Source of the DNA: Cohnella nanjingensis
GTDB lineage: Bacteria; Bacillota; Bacilli; Paenibacillales; Paenibacillaceae
Direction: 5' to 3'
NCBI RefSeq assembly: GCF_014212125.1
Contig: NZ_JACJVP010000044.1
Span: 61,102 to 125,101 of the forward strand
DNA: 64,000 nt
Below the pieces are notes generated by a model. It had not been told where the DNA came from. It did not search any database and saw only the letters and a list, made by a program, of their open reading frames with translations. Positions 31,396 through 40,071 of the stretch are shown piece by piece; position 1 is the first letter of the stretch; each line of letters opens with the position of its first letter. The translations under genes and the position numbers were made by a program.

Positions 31396-32718
31396 CTATT
31401 CCTGATCGGACTTGCGGCGGGTGAACAGCCGCAGCGGCGTCCCCTCGAAGTCGAACGCGGCCCGAATTTTGTTTTCCAAGTAGCGCTCGTACGAGAAATG
31501 CATCAGCTCCGGCTCGTTCACGAACACGAGAATGGTCGGCGGCTTCACGGACACCTGGGTCGCGTAATTCACGCGGAGCCGGCGCCCCTTGTCCGTCGGC
31601 GGAGGCGTGATCGCGACCGCGTCGGCGATGACATCGTTCAAGAGATGGGTGGAGATGCGCATCGCATGCTGCTCCGCGACCCGGTCGATGACCGGGAACA
31701 GGCGGTGCAGGCGCGACTTCGTCAATGCGGACAGGAAGACGATCGGCGCGTACGACATGAACAGGAAGTGATCCCGGATCGTGTTCGTGAAGTGCTGCAT
31801 CGTCTTGTCGTCCTTCTCGACGACGTCCCACTTGTTGACGACGAACACGGACGCCTTGCCGAGCTCGTGCGCATAGCCGGCGACGTGCTTGTCCTGCTCG
31901 ATGATGCCTTCCTCGCCGTTGATGACGACGAGCACGACGTCCGCCCGCTCGATCGCCTTCATGGAGCGCATCACGCTGTACTTCTCCGTCGTCTCGTACA
32001 CCTTGCCGCGCTTGCGCATGCCCGCGGTATCGATCAGGACGTACTTCTGCCCGTCCTTCTCGAACGGCGTATCGATGGCGTCGCGGGTCGTTCCCGCAAT
32101 CTCGCTCACGATGACGCGTTCCTCGCCGAGGATCGCGTTCACGAGCGAAGACTTGCCGACGTTCGGACGTCCGATGAGCGCGACCTTGATGACGTCGTCG
32201 TCATAATCCTGCTCGTCCCCGGCCGGAAGCTTCTCGACGCAGGCTTCCAGCAGGTCGCCGATCCCGATGCCGTGCGAGCCGGACAGCGCGATCGGGTCCC
32301 CGAATCCCAAGCTGTAGAATTCGTAAATATCGTCCATTCGTTGAAGGTTGTCCACTTTGTTGACGGCAACGACGACGGGTTTGCCGGAACGGAACAGCAT
32401 CTGGGCCACTTCTTCGTCGGCGGTCGTGATGCCGGCCTTGGCGTCGACCATGAAGACGATGACATCCGCTTCCTCGATGGCCAGCTCCGCCTGCATGCGC
32501 ACCAAGCGCAGCAGCCGATCCTCTCCGTCGATCTCGATGCCGCCGGTGTCGATGACGCTGAACGTCCGCCCGCTCCATTCGCCGGTGCCGTATATCCGGT
32601 CCCGCGTTATGCCGGGCTTGTCCTCCACGATGGCTAGACGGTCGCCGATAATGCGATTGAAAATCGTAGACTTCCCAACGTTAGGACGACCTACGATGGC
32701 GATGACAGGTCTTGCCAT
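31396..32718 (-). CDS. der: Ribosome-associated GTPase Der (EngA)
   Basis: Essential two-GTPase protein for 50S ribosomal subunit maturation. In 440 residues: G domain 1 with GRPNVGKST near 10 and DTGGIE near 56, G domain 2 with GRPNVGKSS near 183 and DTAGMRKRG near 230, then a KH-like C-terminal domain from about 350. Length and order are normal. It starts 110 bases downstream of the capping-subunit gene. Confidence 0.97.
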   Translation of the reverse strand: MARPVIAIVGRPNVGKSTIFNRIIGDRLAIVEDKPGITRDRIYGTGEWSGRTFSVIDTGGIEIDGEDRLLRLVRMQAELAIEEADVIVFMVDAKAGITTADEEVAQMLFRSGKPVVVAVNKVDNLQRMDDIYEFYSLGFGDPIALSGSHGIGIGDLLEACVEKLPAGDEQDYDDDVIKVALIGRPNVGKSSLVNAILGEERVIVSEIAGTTRDAIDTPFEKDGQKYVLIDTAGMRKRGKVYETTEKYSVMRSMKAIERADVVLVVINGEEGIIEQDKHVAGYAHELGKASVFVVNKWDVVEKDDKTMQHFTNTIRDHFLFMSYAPIVFLSALTKSRLHRLFPVIDRVAEQHAMRISTHLLNDVIADAVAITPPPTDKGRRLRVNYATQVSVKPPTILVFVNEPELMHFSYERYLENKIRAAFDFEGTPLRLFTRRKSDQE

Positions 32719-32828
32719 ACTTTCACTCCTTAGTTAGATACCCTTGAATATTCACAAGCTTCATCATAACAAAAATACACCCGCTTGGCTAACCATTCTT
32801 AAGATGGATAACAATCCCGGCTTGGGAA

Positions 32829-33017
32829 CTACTCCGATGCGCGGTGATCGACAATAATATACAACCCCTCGGTCAACTGATGCGCGTTGCAGTCCAGGAT
32901 CTTCTCGGCGAGATTCGCCAATCTTTGCAGCTCGGCCGGATCGTCCGCGATGAAGATGGGCGCGCCCCCCGCCACCTCCTGCCTCTCCGACGTGAACACG
33001 GCGACGATCTTAGCCAT
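32829..33017 (-). CDS. Capping complex subunit for YIEGIA
   Basis: A 62-residue cytosolic-looking protein (MAKIVAVFTSERQ at the start, EGLYIIVDHRA at the end). It matches what is annotated in spore formers as a small partner of YIEGIA proteins. It overlaps the YIEGIA gene by 8 bases, consistent with a stoichiometric partner. The biochemical role is not known to me. Confidence 0.75.
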   Translation of the reverse strand: MAKIVAVFTSERQEVAGGAPIFIADDPAELQRLANLAEKILDCNAHQLTEGLYIIVDHRASE

Positions 33018-33927
33018 GCTGTACGCCTCCCTTCGTTCGATTGGCTTGCGTCGGCATGCGCACGGCCGATTCCAGCAACGGTACGCCGCACATCGCTTTC
33101 ATCGCTTTGTCCGGATCGTGCTCCCGCGGGATAATCAGAACGCCGAGCCTGCCCGTCGCCAGCTCCAGCTTGGCCATCGGGGTCAGCGCCGGCTCTCCGT
33201 CGTCCCGGTAGACGCCCAGCCGTGTCGATACGTCGTGCAGAATCGCTTGACGCTGTCCCAGATTGGCGAGCGTCACCCGCGAGTCCCCGTTCTTCGGCGT
33301 CAGCACGAACCCGATCGCTTCTTCCGCGATGATCCTGCGGTCTTCCTCCAAGCCGGCGTTCATGATATAGATGCCGTCCACGTAGACATCGGGACCTTCG
33401 ACACGCACCGGAGCCAGCGCTACCGTCGCGATCTCCCGGATCGTCTTGCCCTTCATGAATCGAATGACGACGAAGATGCAGACGAGCCCCATCCCTACGC
33501 CCCAATAGGCGTTCGTGAGGGTGACGACCAAGCTGGTCAGGAACGCGGCGAGGATCGCCAGGTAGTTGCGTCCTTCGAATACGACCGCGATGCCTTCGAT
33601 ATACGTCGCGCCGCGCGGCACCAGTTCCTGATGATCGATGGCGTTCAGCGTGGTGCGCTCCATGTTCCGCACTTCCCGGAACTGCTGCGCCGCGAGCGAC
33701 AGGAAGGTGATCGCCGTATAGTCTTTGTTGAAGAGCGCCGGGACCGCAACAGAGCCTAGCGCCCCCGCGATCATGCCCAGCGCGAGATGAATGATACGGC
33801 CATGCGGATAAGCCGGATATTGACGATAGTCGCTTCTCAGCATCAGCATTCGCGCCAGCACTCCGAATGCCGTGCCGATCACTACCCCGACCAGATCCGG
33901 ATGTTCGACGAACCATTGTATTCTCAA
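33010..33927 (-). CDS. YIEGIA family membrane protein
   Basis: A 305-residue protein that contains the name motif: ATYIEGIAVVFEGRNYLAIL near residue 135. About four hydrophobic segments occupy the first 190 residues and a soluble domain follows. The TTG at 33927 is the best start: GGGGAGG lies nine bases upstream, and it overlaps the upstream stop as ATTGA. An ATG further upstream lies within the neighbour. With the genes on either side it forms a three-gene module. Function unknown. Confidence 0.8.
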   Translation of the reverse strand: MRIQWFVEHPDLVGVVIGTAFGVLARMLMLRSDYRQYPAYPHGRIIHLALGMIAGALGSVAVPALFNKDYTAITFLSLAAQQFREVRNMERTTLNAIDHQELVPRGATYIEGIAVVFEGRNYLAILAAFLTSLVVTLTNAYWGVGMGLVCIFVVIRFMKGKTIREIATVALAPVRVEGPDVYVDGIYIMNAGLEEDRRIIAEEAIGFVLTPKNGDSRVTLANLGQRQAILHDVSTRLGVYRDDGEPALTPMAKLELATGRLGVLIIPREHDPDKAMKAMCGVPLLESAVRMPTQANRTKGGVQHG

Positions 33928-34535
33928 TGCCTCTGTCCTCCCCGGCGCCAATGCCATTCGCGAATCTCGCTCCAGCGTGCCGCCAAATACGTCTCCAACC
34001 GGACAACGGCGAATCCGAGCCACCATAAATCCGCCCATGACATACCGCCGATTCGCCGCACTTCGATCAGCCGGCTGTTCAACCAGCCCTCCGCCGCGGC
34101 GGACACCAGCAGGCCGACGGTCAGCGCCGTCAATTGCTCACCCGCGCTGCGCATGAATACGGCGGTCGCCGTGCCGACGACCAAGGCGCCGATCCAGACG
34201 GCTTCGGCCGCGGAGAGGTTCGGGATGACGGCGCTCAACTTGACGATAAACAAAGCGATGGCGCCGACGAGAACGCCGGCCGCAACCGCCGTCCAGATCC
34301 GGCTCCCCGCAAGCCCGATTAAAGCGGCCGCCAACAGCAGCGTCGACCAGAGGATGCTGCCGTCGACCTTCCATCCGCGGACGTTCGCCGCCGTCCAAGC
34401 GAACAAAGGCCACCCCGCCAGGAACCCGACGACCGCCCGTTTCGGCAAACGTCCGGCCAGCTCGGTCCGCCAGCCGCAAAGCCATAAAATGACGATCGCG
34501 AGCCAAGTGCAACCCGCGATATAGCCCGGTGCGAT
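33924..34535 (-). CDS. Membrane protein, SeaA/YphA-like, apparently starting at ATC
   Basis: A 203-residue, six-to-seven-segment membrane protein placed like seaA/yphA of Bacillus subtilis, a spore envelope gene. The frame has no ATG. TTG at 34448 would cut off the first membrane segment (LAIVILWLCGW) and has no ribosome-binding site. A perfect GGGGGAG lies six bases before ATC (34533-34535), which would give (M)APGYIAGCTWLAIV. A TAGTATG at 34572-34578 gives CATACTA on the minus strand, a sigma-G-like -10. The start is inferred. Confidence 0.7.
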   Translation of the reverse strand: MAPGYIAGCTWLAIVILWLCGWRTELAGRLPKRAVVGFLAGWPLFAWTAANVRGWKVDGSILWSTLLLAAALIGLAGSRIWTAVAAGVLVGAIALFIVKLSAVIPNLSAAEAVWIGALVVGTATAVFMRSAGEQLTALTVGLLVSAAAEGWLNSRLIEVRRIGGMSWADLWWLGFAVVRLETYLAARWSEIREWHWRRGGQRH

Positions 34536-34689
34536 CGCGCTCTCCCCCTTTTCCGTGCCAAGTCGCCCCTTTAGTATGCGCCGGAAGCGGCGGGAAGCAT
34601 CCCCGCCGGCCCCACGGGTTCCCTGCTGCGCTTGCGCATCGAATCGCCGGGAAAGGCTCTGCGGAAACGCGATAGACGGACTCCGGCAA

Positions 34690-34720
34690 AAACGAAAGCC
34701 CCCCGAGAATTCGGGGGGCT
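34690..34720 (-). terminator. Terminator of the S1-domain protein gene
   Basis: AGCCCCCCGA...TCGGGGGGCT (34697-34720) followed by TTTCGTTTTT on the minus strand, 24 bases after the stop codon. Confidence 0.85.
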
Positions 34721-34744
34721 AAGGGATTTCGTTAGAAGCGGGGC

Positions 34745-35959
34745 TTACTTGAACTTGCTCAGCTTGTCGCCGAACTTCTCGCCCAGCGTGAAGCTCATGC
34801 TCTCCGGAGCCGGCAGGTTCGTCTCTTCGCGAGGCGCTCTAGGCGAACGCGGCGCGCGTTCCGCTTGAGGCGGCGCTTCTTCGGTCTCCTTGATGGAAAG
34901 GGAGACCCGCTTCTCGGAAGGATTGAAGTCGAGCACTTTGGCTTTGACTTCTTGGCCTTCCTTCAGCACTTCATGCGGAGTAGCGACGTGGCGATGCGCG
35001 ATCTGGGAGATGTGAACCAGACCCTCTACGCCCGGCGCGATCTCGACGAATGCGCCGAAGCTGACGAGACGCTTCACGACGCCGGTCACGATGTCGCCGG
35101 CATTGAATTGGCCGGAAGCCGATTCCCATGGGCCCGGTTGCGCGGCCTTGATGCTGAGGCTGATCTTGCCGATCGAAGGATCGACCTTCAGGACCTTGAC
35201 CTTCACGCTCTGGCCTTCGGAGACGACGTCGGCCGGATGCGCGACGTGGGACCAAGCGATCTCGGAGACGTGAACCAGTCCGTCGACGCCGCCGATGTCC
35301 ACGAACGCGCCGAACGGCGTCAAGCGCTGAACGGTGCCTTCGATGACTTGGCCCGGCTGCAGGGAAGCCATGATCGATTGCTTCTGCGCTTCGTACTCGG
35401 CTTCGAGCACTTCCTTGGCGGACAGGATGACCTTGTTGTTCTCGCGGTCGATCTCCTTGACCTTCACGCGCAGCGTGCGGCCCTTGTAGCCGGAGAAGTC
35501 TTCGACGAAGTGACGTTCGACCATCGACGCCGGGATGAACCCGCGGACGCCTACGTCTACGACGAGACCGCCCTTGACGACGTCGGCGACGGTGACTTCG
35601 AACGCTTCGCCGTTATCGAACTTGGCTTGGAGATCGTCCCAAGCGCGGGTGCTGTCCACTTGGCGTTTGGAGAGGACGAGGCTCGCTTTTTCGTCGTTGA
35701 TGCTGACCACTTTGGCTTCGACTTCTTGGCCGACTTGGACCGCGTCGGCCGCGTTCTCCAAGTTGACGGAGGACAGTTCGCGCAAAGGAATGACGCCGTC
35801 GTATTTATATCCAAGGCTTACGAAAGCTTGGTTATCCTCGATTTTGACGATGGTCCCTTTGACAGAGTCGCCCTTTTTCAAGGAAACTACGTTTTCCAGC
35901 GCATCTTGGCTTACCGAGTCGGCAGCAGCCGATTCCTGGACTTTGATTTCTTCAGACAT
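34745..35959 (-). CDS. ypfD: S1-domain RNA-binding protein (YpfD, RpsA-like)
   Basis: A 404-residue protein with four S1 domains (about 28-100, 115-185, 198-270 and 283-357); repeats such as GAFVDIGGVDGLVHVSEIAW and GAFVEIAPGVEGLVHISQIAH are obvious. The C-terminal tail is Pro/Arg-rich. In Gram-positive spore formers this gene next to cmk is annotated as rpsA-like or ypfD; it is shorter than proteobacterial S1 (six domains) and may not be a true ribosomal protein. AGGAGG precedes the ATG. Confidence 0.93.
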   Translation of the reverse strand: MSEEIKVQESAAADSVSQDALENVVSLKKGDSVKGTIVKIEDNQAFVSLGYKYDGVIPLRELSSVNLENAADAVQVGQEVEAKVVSINDEKASLVLSKRQVDSTRAWDDLQAKFDNGEAFEVTVADVVKGGLVVDVGVRGFIPASMVERHFVEDFSGYKGRTLRVKVKEIDRENNKVILSAKEVLEAEYEAQKQSIMASLQPGQVIEGTVQRLTPFGAFVDIGGVDGLVHVSEIAWSHVAHPADVVSEGQSVKVKVLKVDPSIGKISLSIKAAQPGPWESASGQFNAGDIVTGVVKRLVSFGAFVEIAPGVEGLVHISQIAHRHVATPHEVLKEGQEVKAKVLDFNPSEKRVSLSIKETEEAPPQAERAPRSPRAPREETNLPAPESMSFTLGEKFGDKLSKFK

Positions 35960-36074
35960 GAAAATAACCTCCTCAATTCTACCCCAACTTTATTTAAACC
36001 CGCGCAGCGGGATTTAAATCATCTTCAGGACGACGTACCATATAATGCCTCTAGTATGCCACTTATGATGCCCG

Positions 36075-36662
36075 TTAATGAGCCGGCCTGCCGGTGCTCA
36101 GCATCTCGCGTATGCGCGACATGACAAGCTCGGTAGCGGCCTCCATATCCTCCGACGTTCCGCTCTCCGCGTATGTACGCAAGTCCAGCGGCGCGCCGTA
36201 TACGGCAATCATCTTCCGGAACGGCCGATAATCTCCGATGAGCGCGACGGGCACGATGGTCGCTCCGCCCCGGAACGCCATGCTTACCGCACCCCGTTTG
36301 CCGACGCCGACCGATTGGTTGCGCGTGCCTTCGGGGAAGATGCCCATGACATTGCCTTCTTGAAGCAGGCTGATCGCCGTCCGGATCGCTTCCTTGCTGA
36401 CGCCGCCGCGCTTCACGGGGAAGGCGCCGACCTTGCGGATCACCGACCCTAACACCGGAACGTCGAACAACTCGGCCTTAGCCATATAGTGAACCTTGCG
36501 CTTCACCGCAATGCCCAGCGTGATCGGATCCAGCACGCTCTTGTGGTTGCTGCAGAGAACGACGGGCCCTTCGCTCGGGATGGCGTCGACGCCCCTGGCC
36601 TCGAACCGGAAGATCAGCTTGCAGAGAATGAACAGCAGCCTTCTAGCGAACCGATAGAGCAT
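36075..36662 (-). CDS. plsC: 1-acyl-sn-glycerol-3-phosphate acyltransferase
   Basis: Adds the second acyl chain to lysophosphatidic acid at the membrane. The 195-residue product has an N-terminal hydrophobic stretch, the catalytic box CSNHKSVLDPITLG (HX4D) near residue 37 and the substrate box FPEGTRNQS near 114. It starts 3 bases after cmk. An AT-rich inverted repeat at 35993-36020 (ATTTAAA...TTTAAAT with CCCGC/GCGGG inside) may end this unit. Confidence 0.94.
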   Translation of the reverse strand: MLYRFARRLLFILCKLIFRFEARGVDAIPSEGPVVLCSNHKSVLDPITLGIAVKRKVHYMAKAELFDVPVLGSVIRKVGAFPVKRGGVSKEAIRTAISLLQEGNVMGIFPEGTRNQSVGVGKRGAVSMAFRGGATIVPVALIGDYRPFRKMIAVYGAPLDLRTYAESGTSEDMEAATELVMSRIREMLSTGRPAH

Positions 36663-36665
36663 CGT

Positions 36666-37370
36666 CTACGTCTCCCCCGCCGATATCGTTCTGGCCGCCG
36701 CAAGGCCGCCGTCGACGATCTCGTCGACAATATCTTCGATCGAACGTCCGGTGGAATCGATCAATCGCGCGTCCGGGGCCTGAATCAGAGGCGCGATGTC
36801 GCGCTCCCGGTCCATGCGGTCACGCTCGGCGATATCCCGCTCCAGCTGATCGAGCGTGGCGCCCGCCCCGTCGCCCAGTTCGCGGTAGCGCCGAAGCGCC
36901 CGCTCTCTCGGCGAGGCGGTCAAGAAGATCTTCAGTTCCGCGTCGGGCAGAACGTGCGTCCCGATGTCCCGGCCGTCCATGACGACGCCCTTGGCTTGCG
37001 CCATCCGCCGCTGAAGGTCGGCCATCCGGGTCCGCACCGCACCGATCGCGGAGACGCGGGAGACGTTGCGGTTCACTTCGTGACTGCGGATTCGCGCGGC
37101 GACGTCGATCCCGTCGACGAGCACCTTTTGTCCATCTTCGCCCGGCAGGAGCACGAGATCGAGCGTCTGCGCCAGCTGGCCGACGCCCGCTTCGTCGTCG
37201 GGCGACATTCCGCGATCTAGGGCGATGCAAGTCACCGCACGGTACATCGCTCCGGTATCTACATAAATATAATGGAGCCGACTGGCGACGTGCCTGGCGA
37301 CGGTGCTCTTGCCCGCGCCCGCCGGTCCGTCGATCGCGATGTTGATCGGGTGGGTCGATTGCTGATTCAT
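36666..37370 (-). CDS. cmk: Cytidylate kinase
   Basis: Phosphorylates CMP and dCMP. The 234-residue product shows IAIDGPAGAGKSTVARHVA (P-loop) near residue 10, DTGAMYRAVT near 37 and GRDIGTHVLPDAELKIFLTAS near 133. Length fits the long type of Gram-positive and proteobacterial Cmk. Followed immediately by plsC. Confidence 0.96.
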   Translation of the reverse strand: MNQQSTHPINIAIDGPAGAGKSTVARHVASRLHYIYVDTGAMYRAVTCIALDRGMSPDDEAGVGQLAQTLDLVLLPGEDGQKVLVDGIDVAARIRSHEVNRNVSRVSAIGAVRTRMADLQRRMAQAKGVVMDGRDIGTHVLPDAELKIFLTASPRERALRRYRELGDGAGATLDQLERDIAERDRMDRERDIAPLIQAPDARLIDSTGRSIEDIVDEIVDGGLAAARTISAGET

Positions 37371-37404
37371 CTGGTGAAAAAGAGCCTCCTAATCAACTAC
37401 CGTT

Positions 37405-37432
37405 AAGAAAAAAGCAGGCAGGCTCAGCCTGC
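37405..37432 (-). terminator. Terminator after the ypfB-like gene
   Basis: GCAGGC (37414-37419) pairs with GCCTGC (37427-37432), with A's to its left giving TTTTTTCTTAA on the minus strand. It separates ypfA-ypfB from cmk. Confidence 0.7.
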
Positions 37433-37501
37433 GCGCGAATGAGAAAATTATACCACAGCATGCCCGGAGATGCAAAAAACAAAGACAGGATAAGCGAATG
37501 C

Positions 37502-37696
37502 TCACCCTGTCCGGTAAGGGATTCCTTCCCATGAATCGACAACCGTCAGCAAATGCCGCAGCGCGGGGACGTGAAGCGCTCCCTGGGCCAGGACCAGCGC
37601 GATCGCCAGCGCCGCCGCGGCCTGCAGCAGCCTGCGTCCGATCTTGTCCGCCAGATGCAGGTACTCCGGCCTATCCGGCTTGTGATGCTTTAGCAT
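37502..37696 (-). CDS. Small membrane protein, ypfB-like (DUF5359)
   Basis: A 64-residue protein with one hydrophobic segment (LLQAAAALAIALVLAQGALH, about 23-42) and a charged N terminus. It occupies the place of ypfB between ypfA and cmk. Function unknown. GGAGG lies 14 bases upstream, somewhat far. Confidence 0.65.
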   Translation of the reverse strand: MLKHHKPDRPEYLHLADKIGRRLLQAAAALAIALVLAQGALHVPALRHLLTVVDSWEGIPYRTG

Positions 37697-37744
37697 CGAT
37701 TTTCCGTTCGCCTCCGTTGTCCGTTCCGCCTCGTTCTCCGCCGG

Positions 37745-38401
37745 CTAATCTTTGCGCATGTCGAGCTGGCGCTCGAAGCAAAAGCGGATGATCTTCTGCT
37801 GGTCCGCGTCCTGAATGTCTTCGAAGCGCATCATTACGAGATGGTGATTCGGCTCCACCGGCACGACGCGGACGACCTCGCCCTCGAATTGGGCGTGGGA
37901 GACGCTGCCGGACCGATAAGACAAGAGTAGCCAACAATGGATCTTCGTATTCGGGGTGATCGGCCATTTGCGCTCGCATCGGAAGGACAAGCCTCCGCCG
38001 CCTACGTCGTCCGTCAAGGCGGTGAACCGGAGCTTCTCCCCGAAGCGCACCGCCACCTCGAGCTGCGCCTCGACGCGCAGGAAGCTTCGGCGCTGCTCGC
38101 GGGAGATGTCCTCCGGCGCGGGCTTCCGGACGGCGACGAGGTTCACGGCTTCCTGGCGGAAGCCGACGACCGAGGTGACGAATTGATGCTTCACCCCGTC
38201 GGAGGTGAAGTAGGTCAGCCTGAGTTCCTCTCCGGTCTGCAGCCGTTGCAGGCGGCCGGATTTCTCGTCGATCGGAATCTCGAAGTATAGGGACGGCTCG
38301 TCCGCGTCCGCCAATCGGGAACGCAGCGTCGTCGCGGCGCTCGCATCGGCGTCGGGCGTTAAGATTTGAATGTACAGAGTCTGATTGATATTGGGAAGCA
38401 C
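37745..38401 (-). CDS. ypfA: PilZ-domain c-di-GMP receptor (YpfA/DgrA-like)
   Basis: A 218-residue protein with an N-terminal YcgR-like beta domain (about 1-95) and a C-terminal PilZ domain. The arginine box REQRRSFLRVEAQL lies near 101. The second box is TDDVGGGG near 130, where (D/N)xSxxG is expected, so the serine is replaced by glycine. In Bacillus YpfA (DgrA) inhibits motility when bound to c-di-GMP. The start is GTG 38401 with GGAGG seven bases upstream. Confidence 0.88.
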   Translation of the reverse strand: MLPNINQTLYIQILTPDADASAATTLRSRLADADEPSLYFEIPIDEKSGRLQRLQTGEELRLTYFTSDGVKHQFVTSVVGFRQEAVNLVAVRKPAPEDISREQRRSFLRVEAQLEVAVRFGEKLRFTALTDDVGGGGLSFRCERKWPITPNTKIHCWLLLSYRSGSVSHAQFEGEVVRVVPVEPNHHLVMMRFEDIQDADQQKIIRFCFERQLDMRKD

Positions 38402-38529
38402 GCGGCATCCTCCAGATGATGGCGATGTGTCGGATCATAACGGTCCGCAACTCCATCATATACCAGATGCGCCCCGCTTGAGAACGACTTTATTCGCGAA
38501 AATGCGCGCGGACCGTCCGCTTTTTTCGC

Positions 38530-38572
38530 AAAAAGAACCGCCGTTCGCCAAATCGCGCGAAGACGGTTCTTT
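38530..38572 (-). terminator. Terminator of ypeB
   Basis: AAAGAACCG (38532-38540) pairs with CGGTTCTTT (38564-38572), flanked by A and T runs, so it could act in both directions. Confidence 0.7.
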
Positions 38573-38588
38573 TGTCCTGCAGACCGCT

Positions 38589-39953
38589 TTACTTGAGGAT
38601 CGCCTTGGCCGATTCCGGGATTTGCTCGATCGTCTCCTCGATGCCGGTGTCCGCGTTCACGAAGATGCGGTACTGGCTGCCGTTGATCTTGCCCGTGAAT
38701 TCGTGGCAGAGCACTTCCTTCTTCTCTTCGTTCTCGATGATCGAGACGTTGTAGGACTGTACCTTGAATTCGGGGTTCAGCACCTTTTGCGCTTCCGCGC
38801 GCGCGATCTTCGGCTTGCCGACGGAGAGCGACTTGGGCCGGTAGACGTGATCGGCGGCCTGCAAACCGACCGCTTCACCGTTGTCCAGCGCGATGCGCAC
38901 GGTGACTTTGTCGGGGTAGATGCGGACGTTGTCCTTGGTGCCGACGAACGTGAAGACCGAGACGTGGTCGTATTCGTCGTAGGTGACGGGCGTCATGTCC
39001 TTGTAGCCGTGGCTGTCGAGGAACTGGGATGCCCGTTCGCGCGCGGCGCCGACGTCCAGCTTCCGGGAGGTCACGTCGCGCGGATTCATGAACGAGAGCA
39101 GCTGACCGCCCTTGACGGTGTAGTCCATCTGGATATTCTCGCCCTTCGGTCCGCGGAACGTGGCCGTATAGCTCGGATTGTCGGTCTTGCGGCCGTTTTC
39201 CACGACCTTGACGTCCGTGCCCGCCCCGTTATGGATCGTCGTATGGGCGAACTCGAGCGCCTTGCGCTTGATCTCTTCCGGCGTCGCGTCCTGTCCGGAC
39301 AGCATTTTGACTGACCGTTTGCGGCTCGTCGACATCGAAGAGGGTCCCCAATCGTGCTCGGGATAGGCGCTGACCTTCTTGTCCACCGCTTTGAACCCGT
39401 CGATGATCGAATTGTCGTGCGTGGAGTCGGTGCTAGCCATCGCGACCTCGACGTCCATCCAGCGCAGGTGGTCGGACAAGACGGCATCCTGTACTTTGCC
39501 GAGCTCCTGGTTAATGTCGGACGACTTCGCGTAGAGCGACTTCATCATCTTCATCTCGTCGTTCGTCAGCGGCTGCTTCGTCAAGTCGCGCACGGACGTC
39601 CGGTACGCGAAGTCGGAGATGCGGGACAGGAAGTCCTCGGCTTTGTTGAACGGAAGCAGCGCCAGCGGGAGCTGATTGATCTCGTTCTGCGCTTCGCTCG
39701 TCAGGCGCCAGACGTTCACGAGCCCTTTGCGCTGCATCCCTTGGGAGGCCGAGTTCACCGCGAGCGTCCGTCCCAGTTGATCCTGCAAGCCGCTCATATG
39801 GGTCGTCAAATCGTGGAAAGCGCGCTGATACTGGTTTTCGGCTTTGATGAGAATCGCGTTCTTTTCCTGATGCTCTTGGTACCCCCAGACGATCGCTCCG
39901 ACGAACAGGATGGCTGCGATCGGAAACATCACTGCGCTTAATCGTTTATACAT
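38589..39953 (-). CDS. ypeB: Germination protein YpeB
   Basis: Spore membrane protein needed to keep the lytic transglycosylase/amidase SleB in the spore. The 454-residue product has an N-terminal anchor (AVMFPIAAILFVGAIVWGY, about 7-25), a helical middle and three PepSY-like repeats from about 240 to the end. Length is typical. sleB, which precedes ypeB in Bacillus, is missing: upstream is the small Cys protein and prsW. AAAGGGG ten bases before the ATG lies in a 12-bp hairpin arm (39956-40020). Confidence 0.95.
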   Translation of the reverse strand: MYKRLSAVMFPIAAILFVGAIVWGYQEHQEKNAILIKAENQYQRAFHDLTTHMSGLQDQLGRTLAVNSASQGMQRKGLVNVWRLTSEAQNEINQLPLALLPFNKAEDFLSRISDFAYRTSVRDLTKQPLTNDEMKMMKSLYAKSSDINQELGKVQDAVLSDHLRWMDVEVAMASTDSTHDNSIIDGFKAVDKKVSAYPEHDWGPSSMSTSRKRSVKMLSGQDATPEEIKRKALEFAHTTIHNGAGTDVKVVENGRKTDNPSYTATFRGPKGENIQMDYTVKGGQLLSFMNPRDVTSRKLDVGAARERASQFLDSHGYKDMTPVTYDEYDHVSVFTFVGTKDNVRIYPDKVTVRIALDNGEAVGLQAADHVYRPKSLSVGKPKIARAEAQKVLNPEFKVQSYNVSIIENEEKKEVLCHEFTGKINGSQYRIFVNADTGIEETIEQIPESAKAILK

Positions 39954-39955
39954 GG

Positions 39956-40024
39956 AAAGCCGGCCCCTTTCATTCCCAGACTACGGTTTGCCGTTAGTTT
40001 GGGTAGGCGGGGCCGGCTTTATGC
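39956..40024 (-). promoter_or_regulatory. Hairpin over the ypeB ribosome-binding site with an embedded sigma-G-like promoter
   Basis: The 12-base arms AAAGCCGGCCCC (minus strand, 40009-40020) and GGGGCCGGCTTT (39956-39967) are perfectly complementary; the second includes the GGGG of the ypeB ribosome-binding site. GCATA (40020-40024) and CAAACTA (39995-40001), 18 bases apart, resemble a sigma-G promoter (GHATR, CATNHTA) with one mismatch. Its transcript would start near 39988, inside the loop, without the upstream arm. Confidence 0.55.
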
Positions 40025-40071
40025 GCGGATGATCTCATAAAATGTCTCTCGCTGTCTTCAAGCCAGGGCGT

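Noticed and set aside
39956..40020. The ypeB-proximal inverted repeat as a plain terminator of the small Cys gene
   Set aside because: After the 3' arm the minus strand reads CCATG with no T run, so an ordinary intrinsic terminator is unlikely.
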